A DNA stretch of 64,000 bases, from assembly GCF_026898135.2 (NCBI RefSeq), contig NZ_CP114035.2, forward strand, positions 1,343,501 to 1,407,500. The letters are read 5' to 3'. The translations under genes and the position numbers were made by a program. This stretch comes from Pseudomonas fortuita (GTDB taxonomy: Bacteria > Pseudomonadota > Gammaproteobacteria > Pseudomonadales > Pseudomonadaceae). This document shows positions 16,244-24,450 of this stretch, one piece after another; position 1 is the first letter of the stretch; every line of letters begins with the position of its first letter. The notes under the pieces are model-generated. The model did not search any database. It was given only the letters and a program-made list of their open reading frames with translations, and was not told the origin of the DNA.

Positions 16244-17046
16244 TTCAGCAGCTCCCGGCACACGGTCTTGTCGTGGGCAGCGCCCAGCAGCTCGCATAGG
16301 GTGCCGCACAGCTCGGTCTGCAGCGGCTTGGCCGCCGGGTCCAGGCTGAAGGCGTCACCAAAGACGAACAGCGGCACTTCGCGCTCCTCGGTCAGCAGGC
16401 CGTTGTGCGAGCGGTCGTTGTTCATGCCGTGGTCGGCGGTGACCATTACCTGATAGCCCTCTTCGAGCCAGCCTGGCAGGTAGTCGGCCAGCAAGATATC
16501 GACGCTGCGCGCTGCGTTGCGGTACTGGCTGCTGTCCAGGCCGTGGCGGTGGCCGACATCGTCGATGCTCATCGGGTGCACCAGCAGGAAGTTGGGGGCA
16601 TGGCGACGGCGCAGGTATTCGCCATCCGCCAGCAGATGCGAATCGGGGTAACGGTCGTCCCAGTAGAACAGCCCATGCTGGATCGGCAGCTTCGGCGCGT
16701 GGGTATGGCGGTCGCGCTGGGGGTCGAAAGGCGAGCGGTTGTACAGCTCACTCATCCAGTGATAGGCCGCCGCTGCGGTGCCCAGGTTGGCTTCGCGGGC
16801 GTAGTGGAACACGCTGCGCTGGTTGGACAGGCGGTTGACGTTATTGTGCACGATGCCGCTGTCGATGGGCGGCACGCCGGTGAGGATGCATTCGTACAAC
16901 GGCCGTGACAGCGACGGCAGCTCGCATTCCACGCGGTACAGCGCGGCGCGGTCGGCCTCTACATAGGCATGCAGGTGGCCCATGGCGTGGTGGGCGACCT
17001 GATAGTTCAGGCCGTCTAGCAGGACCAGGATGACGTTGTGTTGCAT
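16240..17046 (-). CDS. Alkaline-phosphatase-superfamily hydrolase (phosphodiesterase/pyrophosphatase type)
   Basis: A 268-residue enzyme with the metal and nucleophile pattern of type I phosphodiesterase/nucleotide pyrophosphatases: D11 in LVLLDG, S47 in SLSRPLYE at the position of the NPP threonine nucleophile, D162/H166 in IDDVGHRHG, D205/H206 in TADHG and H214 in SHNGL. The nucleophile is therefore Ser, not Thr. There is no signal peptide, so it acts in the cytoplasm, after import. It is encoded between the binding protein and the permeases of an ABC importer. Phosphonoacetate hydrolase PhnA belongs to the same superfamily but is larger. Substrate unknown; a phosphodiester or phosphonate is likely. 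Confidence 0.88.
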   Translation of the reverse strand: MQHNVILVLLDGLNYQVAHHAMGHLHAYVEADRAALYRVECELPSLSRPLYECILTGVPPIDSGIVHNNVNRLSNQRSVFHYAREANLGTAAAAYHWMSELYNRSPFDPQRDRHTHAPKLPIQHGLFYWDDRYPDSHLLADGEYLRRRHAPNFLLVHPMSIDDVGHRHGLDSSQYRNAARSVDILLADYLPGWLEEGYQVMVTADHGMNNDRSHNGLLTEEREVPLFVFGDAFSLDPAAKPLQTELCGTLCELLGAAHDKTVCRELLK

Positions 17047-17070
17047 GGTGGCTCCAGTCATAAACCGCGT

Positions 17071-17150
17071 TGGCTTCTTCGCGGGCATGCCCGCTCCCAC
17101 AGGGTTTTGCACGGCCTCTGTGGGAGCGGGCGTGCCCGCGAAGGGGCCGG
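17071..17150. repeat. REPIN inside the transport operon
   Basis: Inverted REP units of the GCGGGCATGCCCGCTCCCAC type occupy most of the gap between the binding-protein gene and the hydrolase gene. Such an intra-operon hairpin can protect the upstream message and raise binding-protein level over the permeases. Confidence 0.9.
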
Positions 17151-17175
17151 GTCAGGCACTAGGCAAGCTAGCCGT

Positions 17176-18234
17176 TTATTCCATCTCGATGATCACTTGC
17201 TCCTGCCACATCTGTGGCAGTTTCTTCGAGGTGGCTTCCCAGGCTTCGGCATTCTTGATCGGCTGGGCAGCTCCGTATTGCTCGTTAGGCAGCAACTTGG
17301 CCTGCACATCCGCCGGCAGCTTCAGGTGCTCGGCACGGATGGGCCGGGCATGCCCCTGGGCCAGGTTGATCTGCCCGGCATCGCTGAAGATGTATTCACG
17401 GGTCAGTTTGGCCGCGTTGGGGTGCTTGGCGTATTTGTTGATGACCGTGGTATAGCCGGAAATCACCGAGCCATCCGACGGGATCAGCACTTCAAAGCGC
17501 TTGGGGTCGATCTGTTCACGGTAGCTCAAGCCGTTGAAGTCCCACACCACGCCGACTTCCACCTCGCCTTTCTCCAGGGTCTGGATGGTCGGGTTGGCCA
17601 GCGACAGGCGCTTTTGCTGGGCCAGTTTGGTGAACAGTTGCAGGCCGGGGGCCACGTTGCTTTCATCGCCTTTGTAGGCGATGGCGGCGGCGAGCACGCC
17701 GTTGGCGGCCTGGGCGGCAGTGCCGACGTCGCCGATGGCGACCTTGTACTTGCCTTTTTCCAGGTCATGCCAGGTTTTCGGCCGTTCCTCTTCCTTGACC
17801 AGGTCCTTGTTGATGATGAAGGCAATGGTGCCGGTATAGGCCAGCGCCCAGTGGCCGTCCTTGTCCTTGGCCCACTCCGGCACCTGGTCCCAGGTGCTTG
17901 GCTTGTATGGCTGGCTCACGCCCTTGGTCACCGCGATAGGGCCGAAGGCGGCCCCCACATCGCCAATGTCGGCGCTGGCGTTGTCCTTCTCGGCTTCGAA
18001 CTTGGCAAGTTCCTGTGCCGAGCTCATGTCGGTGTCGCTGTGTTTGAGGCCGTATTTGCTGGCCAGGTCTTCCCAGGTGCCTTTCCAGTTGGCCCAGGCA
18101 TCGGGCATGCCCACGCTGTTGACGGTGCCTTCCTTGCGGGCGGCATCTTCCAGGGCCTTGAGGTCCTCGGCCATGGCCGAGGTACAGAACGCGATGGCCG
18201 AACCGAGCAGTGACGCCATGAACAACTTTTTCAT
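17176..18234 (-). CDS. ABC transporter periplasmic substrate-binding protein (PhnS/PotD-like)
   Basis: A 352-residue periplasmic binding protein with a clean signal peptide (MKKLFMASLLGSAIAF, cleavage after SAMA). It is of the family-1/iron-polyamine-phosphonate binding type. It is the first gene of the operon and is preceded by AAGGAG. A CTAG-centred dyad at 18302-18313 lies 68 nt upstream of its start and may be an operator for the divergent GntR regulator. The ligand cannot be read from sequence. Confidence 0.92.
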   Translation of the reverse strand: MKKLFMASLLGSAIAFCTSAMAEDLKALEDAARKEGTVNSVGMPDAWANWKGTWEDLASKYGLKHSDTDMSSAQELAKFEAEKDNASADIGDVGAAFGPIAVTKGVSQPYKPSTWDQVPEWAKDKDGHWALAYTGTIAFIINKDLVKEEERPKTWHDLEKGKYKVAIGDVGTAAQAANGVLAAAIAYKGDESNVAPGLQLFTKLAQQKRLSLANPTIQTLEKGEVEVGVVWDFNGLSYREQIDPKRFEVLIPSDGSVISGYTTVINKYAKHPNAAKLTREYIFSDAGQINLAQGHARPIRAEHLKLPADVQAKLLPNEQYGAAQPIKNAEAWEATSKKLPQMWQEQVIIEME

Positions 18235-18301
18235 CCGTAGCTCCTTGAGTGGGTGCCTTTAACCGATCGTTGTTATGAGTGAAGCCGTTGCCTGGAACCT
18301 T

Positions 18302-18313
18302 TGGTCTAGGTCA
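18302..18313. promoter_or_regulatory. Candidate GntR/UTRA operator upstream of the transport operon
   Basis: TGGTCTAGGTCA is close to TGGTCTAGACCA, the dyad bound by HutC-subfamily GntR regulators such as NagR and DasR. It lies 68 nt before the binding-protein start codon and shares the central CTAG with the site near the regulator gene. Confidence 0.5.
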
Positions 18314-18534
18314 GCAAACCTTGAGCCAAGGTAGGCCGCTTGCGTGACAATTTGATGTAGGGAAGGGCCCGCCAAGGTGTCGACGGGCTCCTGGCAATAC
18401 AGCGTAGACCATGGTGAACCCCCGGTTTTGCGGGGCTGGCCCGATTCTGGCAGTACCCCGTCGGCAGCCTTGTCACAGGATGTTCATCAGCCCTGCCTAG
18501 GCTTGCACTATTCTCCAAGTGCCCTGTTCTGGGG

Positions 18535-18548
18535 CTGGACTAGTCCAG
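18535..18548. promoter_or_regulatory. Candidate autoregulatory operator of the GntR/UTRA gene
   Basis: CTGGACTAGTCCAG is a perfect 14-bp palindrome with the TGG-N-CTAG-N-CCA layout of HutC-subfamily operators. It ends 14 nt before the regulator's ATG, where binding would block its own expression. Confidence 0.6.
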
Positions 18549-18562
18549 ATAGGTAACCATTC

Positions 18563-19276
18563 ATGCAGCCGATGCCACCGCGTGCGGTAACAGCCATCTG
18601 CCATGCCCTGCTGGAGCAAATCGAGCACGGCCTGCTGGCGCCCGGCGGCAAGCTGCCGGCCGAGCGCAAGCTCAGCGAGGTGTTCGACACCACGCGCATC
18701 ACCCTGCGTGAGGCACTGGCGCAGCTGGAGGCCCAGGGCCTGATCTACCGCGAAGAGCGTCGCGGCTGGTTCGTCGCGCCCGAGCGGCTCACCTACGACC
18801 TGATCGAGCGCAGCCACTTCCATGCTATGGTGCGCGATCAGGGGCGTGTGGCCACTACCGAACTCCTCTCGGCACGGCTGCAGCCAGCGTCGGCGGCCAT
18901 CTGTGCCCGCTTGCAGCTACCGGCGTTGTCCAGCGTGGTGCGAATCTGCCGCTTGCGGCGAATTGACGGGCGCGCGGTGCTGTATGCCGAGCACTACCTG
19001 AATCCCCGTTATTTTCCGGGCATTCTCGAACAGGACCTGGCGCAGTCGCTGACCGAGATTTATGGGCGGGTGTATGGCATCCGGTACGGGCAGGTATGCT
19101 TCGAAATCTTGCCGACGGCATTGCCGGTGGAGGCAGCAGGGGCGTTGAAGGTGTCGGTGGGCAGCCCGGGGCTGCACATTACGCGGGTCAACAGCGACCA
19201 GCATGGGCACCTGATCGACTGTGACCTGGAGTATTGGCGGCATGATGCCATCCGCATCCGTGCACAGGCCGGTTGA
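18563..19276 (+). CDS. GntR-family (HutC/UTRA) transcriptional regulator of the organophosphorus cluster
   Basis: A 237-residue regulator with an N-terminal winged HTH (AICHALLEQIEHGLLAPGGK, LPAERKLSEVFDTTRITLRE) and a C-terminal UTRA ligand-binding domain (from about residue 80, ending LIDCDLEYWRHDAIRIRA). The UTRA subgroup includes PhnR/PhnF-type regulators of phosphonate uptake. It is divergent from the transport operon, with dyads near both starts, so it very probably represses or activates that operon in response to a phosphorylated ligand. The exact ligand is unknown. Confidence 0.9.
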   Translation: MQPMPPRAVTAICHALLEQIEHGLLAPGGKLPAERKLSEVFDTTRITLREALAQLEAQGLIYREERRGWFVAPERLTYDLIERSHFHAMVRDQGRVATTELLSARLQPASAAICARLQLPALSSVVRICRLRRIDGRAVLYAEHYLNPRYFPGILEQDLAQSLTEIYGRVYGIRYGQVCFEILPTALPVEAAGALKVSVGSPGLHITRVNSDQHGHLIDCDLEYWRHDAIRIRAQAG

Positions 19277-19287
19277 TCTTGGATTCT

Positions 19288-19392
19288 GGGCTGCTTTGCA
19301 GCCCATCGCCGGCAAGCCAGCTCCCACCTTGATTGCATTGGCTTCAGGCCCTGTGCAGTGCCTGTGGGAGCTGGCTTGCCGGCGTTCGGGGC
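19288..19392. repeat. REPIN
   Basis: Inverted units of the CGCCGGCAAGCCAGCTCCCAC type lie between the convergent GntR and MscS-type genes, ending right at the stop codon of the channel gene. Confidence 0.85.
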
Positions 19393-21552
19393 CTAACTGG
19401 AGGAACCGGATTCCGCTATCCCACCTCCACCAGCAGTCACCACCTGTACCGACAACCGCGGCGTCGCCAGGTCCAGCCCGGCTTCATCCAGCTGCCGCTT
19501 CAGCGCCAGGTTGAACGCCCGCGACACTTCCCACTGCTTGATCGGCGCGGTCTTGAACCGGGCCCGCAAGATCGCCGACCCCGATTCGAAACTCTCCACG
19601 CCTTGCAGCTCCAGCGGTGACCAGATGTTGCGGCGCATCAATGGGTCATTGCGCAGCTTCTGCCCCACCTCGCGAACCAGCGTGATCGCCTGGTCGATGT
19701 TCATGCTGTGCGGGACCGCCACGCGGAAGATCGCGTAGCCAAACTCCCGCGAGTAGTTCTTGATGCTCTTGATCTCGCTGAACGGGATGGTGTGCACGAT
19801 GCCGTCGATGTCCCGCAGGCGCACAGTACGGATGGTCAGCCCCTCTACCGTGCCCAGGTGCCCGCCCACGTCCACGTAGTCGTCGATGGCCAGCGAGTCT
19901 TCGATGATGATGAACAACCCGGTGATCAGGTCGGCCACCAGCGATTGCGCACCAAAGCCGATGGCCAGGCCGATCACACCGGCACCGGCCAGCAGCGGGG
20001 TCACGTTCATGCCCATGTTGGCCAAGGCGACAATCACCGCAATGATGAAGATGACCACGAACAGCACGTTGCGGATCAACGGCATCATGGTTTGCGCACG
20101 AGCGTTCGCCAGGCCCCGGCGCGAACGCACCAGGGCGTGGTGCACGGCGGTGTCGGCAAGGATCCACACCAGCCAGGCGACGATCAGCGTGCCGGCCAGG
20201 CCCAGCAGGCGCAGGCTCACTTCATGGCCGTCGCCCTCGGCAAAGCCGATCATCGACAGGCCCCACACCCGCAGGCCCAGTTCGATGAACACCAGCCAGA
20301 TGAACAGGTGCACCAGCAGGTAGCCGAAGTTGCGCAGGCGTTCGGCATACACCGCCTGGCGCTTGTTGGCGCGTTTGGGGTTGGCGGCGTGGCGGCGCAC
20401 CAGGCCGTTGAGCACCATGCACACCACCACCAGCACCGTGCACATCAGCGACTGGCGCAGGGCGGTGCTGGTGTCACCGGCCGAGACAAAGGTGGCGAAC
20501 AGCGAAATGGCCACCAGAATCAGCGCCGGTATGAACCAGAAGCTGCCGAGGATCTCGATGGTGTCGCTGAGGGTTCGCCGGGTCAGGCGCCGTGCCAGCG
20601 GCTGGTTGCGGATCAGGTGGGCGATGGGGCGGCGGAAGCGCAGGATGAACAGCCCGGTGCACAGTGCGGCGATGACGTTGGCCAAGGTCGCCAGGGCATG
20701 GGCCAGGTGGGTCCCCAGTGCGACCAGCATGCGCGGGTCGCTCATGGCCTCGCCAAACGCTGCGAAGCTGCCGATCAGCCACAGCGGGCGAAATGCCTGA
20801 TGCCGCAGGATATGCAGGGCGCGGTGGCGGTGCGGGCCGTCGAGCAGCGAGAAGGCGATCACGCAGATGGCCGAGAAGCAGGTGCCGACGACCAGTGCGT
20901 AGGCCAGCACCATGGCCAGCGATTTACCCAGTGACGGTGGCAGCACAACGCTCAGGTACACGGTGAACACCAGCGCCACCAGCCAAGGGCCGAGCTTGCG
21001 CAGGGCAAAGCGCACCAGGTCCCAGGTACGCGGGTGCTGGGGCAGTTCTTCGCTCAGGCCAAAGCGCAGGCGTATCCGGTGGCCGACCCAGTTGAAGGCG
21101 TAGGCCAGCACGCTCCACACGGCAATGACGGCGGCAAAGCCGAACAGGATCGCCGGCCACTGGTGCACCGGCACTACCAGGTCGGTCAGTTCGGCTTGGG
21201 CTTGTTCGATTTCTGCCGCCCAGCGGTGAAACGGGCTGGCATCGCCGCTGAACTGTTTTTCAAAATCATGCAGCGCGCCGCCAATCAGGCCGAGCACGCC
21301 CTGTTCCACGCTGGGCTGCGATTGCCTGGTGGCGTCGCGCAGCTTTTTAAGATCGGCCAGCAGCTTGGCCCGCTGCTGGTCGTTTTCCAGGTTCTTGATC
21401 ACTTCGTCCAGCGACTTGCCCAGCGGCTCGGTAGCCTCCGGTTGCGCGGGCGCACTGCCGCCCAGCAGGCCGGGCAGGCCCGCTGCCTGTACCGGAGTGA
21501 TGAACAGCAGCAGGAGAAGGAACAGGTAACGCAGGAGGGCAGGCACGGGCAA
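19393..21552 (-). CDS. Large MscS-family mechanosensitive ion channel
   Basis: A 719-residue inner-membrane channel with a signal peptide (LFLLLLLFITPVQA), a periplasmic region with coiled-coil character (residues about 30-140), several transmembrane helices, and the MscS core: the Gly/Ala-rich pore helix GAGVIGLAIGFGAQSLVADL followed by FIIIEDSLAIDDYVDVGG. It resembles YbiO/YnaI-type enlarged MscS proteins that release solutes on osmotic downshift. The frame opens at a TTG (21552) 5 nt after GAGG; a GTG two codons later is also possible. Confidence 0.92.
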   Translation of the reverse strand: MPVPALLRYLFLLLLLFITPVQAAGLPGLLGGSAPAQPEATEPLGKSLDEVIKNLENDQQRAKLLADLKKLRDATRQSQPSVEQGVLGLIGGALHDFEKQFSGDASPFHRWAAEIEQAQAELTDLVVPVHQWPAILFGFAAVIAVWSVLAYAFNWVGHRIRLRFGLSEELPQHPRTWDLVRFALRKLGPWLVALVFTVYLSVVLPPSLGKSLAMVLAYALVVGTCFSAICVIAFSLLDGPHRHRALHILRHQAFRPLWLIGSFAAFGEAMSDPRMLVALGTHLAHALATLANVIAALCTGLFILRFRRPIAHLIRNQPLARRLTRRTLSDTIEILGSFWFIPALILVAISLFATFVSAGDTSTALRQSLMCTVLVVVCMVLNGLVRRHAANPKRANKRQAVYAERLRNFGYLLVHLFIWLVFIELGLRVWGLSMIGFAEGDGHEVSLRLLGLAGTLIVAWLVWILADTAVHHALVRSRRGLANARAQTMMPLIRNVLFVVIFIIAVIVALANMGMNVTPLLAGAGVIGLAIGFGAQSLVADLITGLFIIIEDSLAIDDYVDVGGHLGTVEGLTIRTVRLRDIDGIVHTIPFSEIKSIKNYSREFGYAIFRVAVPHSMNIDQAITLVREVGQKLRNDPLMRRNIWSPLELQGVESFESGSAILRARFKTAPIKQWEVSRAFNLALKRQLDEAGLDLATPRLSVQVVTAGGGGIAESGSSS

Positions 21553-21590
21553 ATCTACCTCAGGTCAAACGATTGACCGAGTGTAGAGGT

Positions 21591-21758
21591 TTATGTCGGC
21601 AGTTTCTCGAGGATCTTCCAGCAGGTGAGGCCAAAGATACCCAAGGTGCCGATCCACATCATCAGTACACCGATATTGCGCTCGCGCATGCTGAAGCCAA
21701 TGGTCAGCAGCAGCAGGAACAGGAACACCGGCACGAACAGTGACAGGAACGGTGACAT
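21591..21758 (-). CDS. Small two-helix membrane protein (55 aa)
   Basis: A 55-residue protein, nearly all hydrophobic: helix 1 LFVPVFLFLLLLTIGF, a short polar turn RERN, helix 2 VLMMWIGTLGIFGLTCWKIL. AAGGA lies upstream of the ATG. It sits directly upstream of the channel gene in the same direction and may be cotranscribed. Function unknown; such small conserved membrane proteins are easily missed. Confidence 0.7.
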   Translation of the reverse strand: MSPFLSLFVPVFLFLLLLTIGFSMRERNIGVLMMWIGTLGIFGLTCWKILEKLPT

Positions 21759-21830
21759 GGACAGCAATCCTTTTGCAGTGGGGCCATGTAACAAGCATAG
21801 CGCTTGGCAAGCGAGGCGGGATTGACCTTG

Positions 21831-21942
21831 AGCAGGCCCGGCCTCTTCGCGGGCTTGCCCGCTCCCACAGGTTCAGCGCAGTTCCCGAAGGTTGTGCGGT
21901 CCCTGTGGGAGCGGGCGAGCCCGCGAAGAGGCCGGGCCTGCT
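21831..21942. repeat. REPIN with 41-bp arms
   Basis: Arms 21831-21871 and 21902-21942 are reverse complements with one mismatch, around a 30-nt loop. It sits 4 nt from the apeB stop codon and can act as its terminator. Confidence 0.92.
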
Positions 21943-21946
21943 TACA

Positions 21947-23236
21947 TCAAGGCAGCTCGCGGCTTCGGTAGAAGGCAGTCAGTACCTTCACCAGGTGCGC
22001 CAGGTCGTGGCTGCCGCACAGTTCGCGAATGGAGTGCATGGCAAAGGTCGGCAAACCGATATCCACCGTGCGCACGCCCAGGTGGCTGGCTGTAATCGGC
22101 CCGATGGTCGAGCCACAGCCCATGTCGCTGCGCACCACAAAGCTTTGTACCGGCACTTCCTCGGCCATGCACAGGTGGCGGAAGAAACCGGCGGTTTCGC
22201 TGTTGGTGGCGTAGCGCTGGTTGTTGTTTACCTTGATCACCGGCCCGGCGTTGAGCTTGGGCCCGTGGTTGCCATCGTGCCTGTCGGCGTAGTTGGGGTG
22301 CACGCCGTGGGCGTTGTCGGCCGACACCATCAGCGAGCGCTGCACGGTGCGCACGTAGGCGTCGCCATCGGGCAGCAAGCGCTGCAGGGTCTGCTCCAGC
22401 ATTGGGCCGTCGGCACCGCAGGCCGAGCTGCTGCCGACTTCTTCGTGGTCGTTGCACACCAGCACGCAGGTTTCGTCACTGTCGGCGGCCAGCAGGGCTT
22501 GCAGGCCGGCGTAGCACGACAGCAGGTTATCCAGGCGCGCCCCGGCGATGAAGTCGCCGTTCAGGCCGACCAGCGCGGCGTCCTGGGTGTCGTAGAAGCT
22601 CAGTTCGTAATCCAGCACCACGTCTGCGATCAGCTCGTGCTCGCGGGCCAGTTGCTCGGTGAGCAGGGCGCGGAAGTCGATACGCTCGTCACCCGCTACC
22701 TGAGCCAGGATGGGCGGCAACTCGTTCTGCGGGTTGATCGCCCAGCCTTCATTGGCAGTGCGGTTCAGGTGGATGGCCAGGTTGGGGATGATCGCGATCG
22801 GCAGCTTGAAGTCGATCAGCTGGCTTTCAACTTTGCCGTCACGGCGGTAGGTGACACGGCCGGCCAGGGAAAGGTCACGGTCGAACCATGGCGCCAACAG
22901 GGCGCCGCCATACACTTCCACACCCAACTGCAGGAAGCCCTGGCGCTGCAGCTCGGGCTGCGGCTTGACGCGCAGGCACGGGCTGTCGGTGTGGGCACCG
23001 ACCATACGGATACCGTTGAGCAACGGTGCCTGCTTGCCCAGTTTGATGGCGATGATCGACGAGTCGTTACGGGTGACGTAGTAGCGGCCGCCAGGCACGG
23101 TGGCCCAGCTGTCGCGCTCGTCCAGGCGCTGATAGCCTGCAGCTTCCAGGCGTTGGGCCAGGCTGGCGGTGGCGTGGAAGGGCGTGGGAGAGGCCTTGAG
23201 GAATTCGATAAGGCCAGTATTCAGTGCATCGCGCAT
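21947..23236 (-). CDS. apeB: M18 family aminopeptidase
   Basis: A 429-residue dinuclear zinc aminopeptidase of the M18 family. Metal and catalytic motifs are present: [17 protein letters not shown] and the C-terminal MHSIRELCG. It removes N-terminal residues, often acidic or aromatic, from peptides in the cytoplasm. Length matches the family (about 430). It is flanked by REPINs and probably forms a single-gene unit. Confidence 0.95.
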   Translation of the reverse strand: MRDALNTGLIEFLKASPTPFHATASLAQRLEAAGYQRLDERDSWATVPGGRYYVTRNDSSIIAIKLGKQAPLLNGIRMVGAHTDSPCLRVKPQPELQRQGFLQLGVEVYGGALLAPWFDRDLSLAGRVTYRRDGKVESQLIDFKLPIAIIPNLAIHLNRTANEGWAINPQNELPPILAQVAGDERIDFRALLTEQLAREHELIADVVLDYELSFYDTQDAALVGLNGDFIAGARLDNLLSCYAGLQALLAADSDETCVLVCNDHEEVGSSSACGADGPMLEQTLQRLLPDGDAYVRTVQRSLMVSADNAHGVHPNYADRHDGNHGPKLNAGPVIKVNNNQRYATNSETAGFFRHLCMAEEVPVQSFVVRSDMGCGSTIGPITASHLGVRTVDIGLPTFAMHSIRELCGSHDLAHLVKVLTAFYRSRELP

Positions 23237-23295
23237 AGCTCACTCCAGACAGCAGTGGCGCGAGTTTAACGCACAATGTCGACAATATGTGTCTG

Positions 23296-23385
23296 CCTCT
23301 TCGCGGGCCTGCCCGCTCCCACCGGTACTGCACACATTTCCAACGCAGGGTCATCCCTGTGGGAGCGGGCGAGCCCGCGAAGAGG
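23296..23385. repeat. REPIN
   Basis: Inverted units 23296-23322 and 23359-23385 of the CGCGGGC-N3-GCCCGCTCCCAC type lie between apeB and rluA. Confidence 0.9.
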
Positions 23386-23405
23386 CCGGGACAGCCAGCC
23401 GAAAA

Positions 23406-24041
23406 TCAGAAGGGCGCGGGGCACTCGAACTTCAACCGCTCACCGGACACTGGGTGGGTAAAGCTCAACATGGAGGCATGCAGGCACAGCCGCTCATGGG
23501 CCGCCAGTGCTTCGGGGTTGGCATACAGCCGGTCACCCAGCAGCGGGTGGCCGATCGACAGCATGTGCACGCGCAACTGGTGCGAGCGCCCGGTGATCGG
23601 CGTCAGTTCTACCCGGCAGTAGTCACCGCAGCGCTCGACGATGCGCCAGAAGGTCAGCGCATGTTTGCCCTGCTCGTGGTCCACCACATGCCGTGGCTTG
23701 GTTGGCGGGTCGTAGCGCAGCGGCAGGTCGATGCTGCCGCTGTCCAGTGCCGGTTGGCCCCAGCACAGTGCGGTGTAGGCCTTCTCGGTTTCGCGGTCGT
23801 GGAACTGCCGCGACAGCTCGCGGTGGCTGTCGGCATCGCGGGCCAGCAGGATGATGCCGGAGGTTTCCCAGTCCAGGCGGTGCACGATAAGCGCGTCGGG
23901 GTAGCCGTTTTCCTGCAGGCGGGTAATCAGGCAGTCCTTGTTATCCTCGGCGCGGCCGGGCACCGACAGCAGCAGGGTCGGCTTGTTGATCACCAGGATG
24001 GCGGCGTCTTCGTGCAGGATCTGGATATTGGACAGCGGCAT
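23406..24041 (-). CDS. rluA: 23S rRNA/tRNA pseudouridine synthase RluA
   Basis: A 211-residue pseudouridine synthase that lacks an S4 domain, as expected for RluA (E. coli 219 aa). The catalytic Asp is in VHRLDWETSGI, and PITGRSHQLRVHMLSIGHP and GDRLYANPEA match RluA closely. It modifies U746 of 23S rRNA and U32 of some tRNAs. It follows minE on the same strand after a long perfect inverted repeat, so it is probably a separate unit. Confidence 0.94.
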   Translation of the reverse strand: MPLSNIQILHEDAAILVINKPTLLLSVPGRAEDNKDCLITRLQENGYPDALIVHRLDWETSGIILLARDADSHRELSRQFHDRETEKAYTALCWGQPALDSGSIDLPLRYDPPTKPRHVVDHEQGKHALTFWRIVERCGDYCRVELTPITGRSHQLRVHMLSIGHPLLGDRLYANPEALAAHERLCLHASMLSFTHPVSGERLKFECPAPF

Positions 24042-24073
24042 TGCATGGTCTCTGTTAAATCGGGAGAAAAAAG

Positions 24074-24179
24074 CGGGGCCGCTCTGCGGCCCATTCGCGG
24101 CACAAGGCCGCGCCTACAAGGGATCGCGCTCCCCTGTAGGCGCGGCCTTGTGCCGCGAATGGGCCGCAGAGCGGCCCCG
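24074..24179. repeat. Perfect 45-bp inverted repeat (REPIN) after minE
   Basis: 24074-24118 and 24135-24179 are exact reverse complements, with a 16-nt loop. They carry the GCGGCCTTGTGCCGCGAA REP core. The element begins 14 nt past the minE stop codon and can terminate the min operon. Confidence 0.93.
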
Positions 24180-24192
24180 GCTTTCAGCCAGA

Positions 24193-24447
24193 TCAGCGAT
24201 CCGGCAGGGTGATGTTCAGCTCCAGAATCGAGCAGCTGCCTTGGTTTTCCAGCTCGATGTGCACGTCATCGTTGCCGATGTTCACATACTTGCGGATCAC
24301 TTCCAGCAGTTCTTTCTGCAGCGCCGGCAGGTAGTCCGGCTCGCTGCGTTGGCCGCGCTCGTGCGCCACGATGATCTGTAGACGCTCTTTCGCTACCGAC
24401 GCGCTGGTCTGTTTCTGTCTGCCACGAAAGAAGTCAAAAAGGTTCAT
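24193..24447 (-). CDS. minE: Cell division topological specificity factor MinE
   Basis: An 84-residue MinE: membrane-targeting [10 protein letters not shown], the MinD-activating helix ([16 protein letters not shown]), then the dimerisation domain. It stimulates MinD ATPase and drives pole-to-pole or polar patterning so that MinC blocks septa only away from midcell. The start codon lies 3 nt after the minD stop. Confidence 0.97.
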   Translation of the reverse strand: MNLFDFFRGRQKQTSASVAKERLQIIVAHERGQRSEPDYLPALQKELLEVIRKYVNIGNDDVHIELENQGSCSILELNITLPDR

Positions 24448-24450
24448 GGT

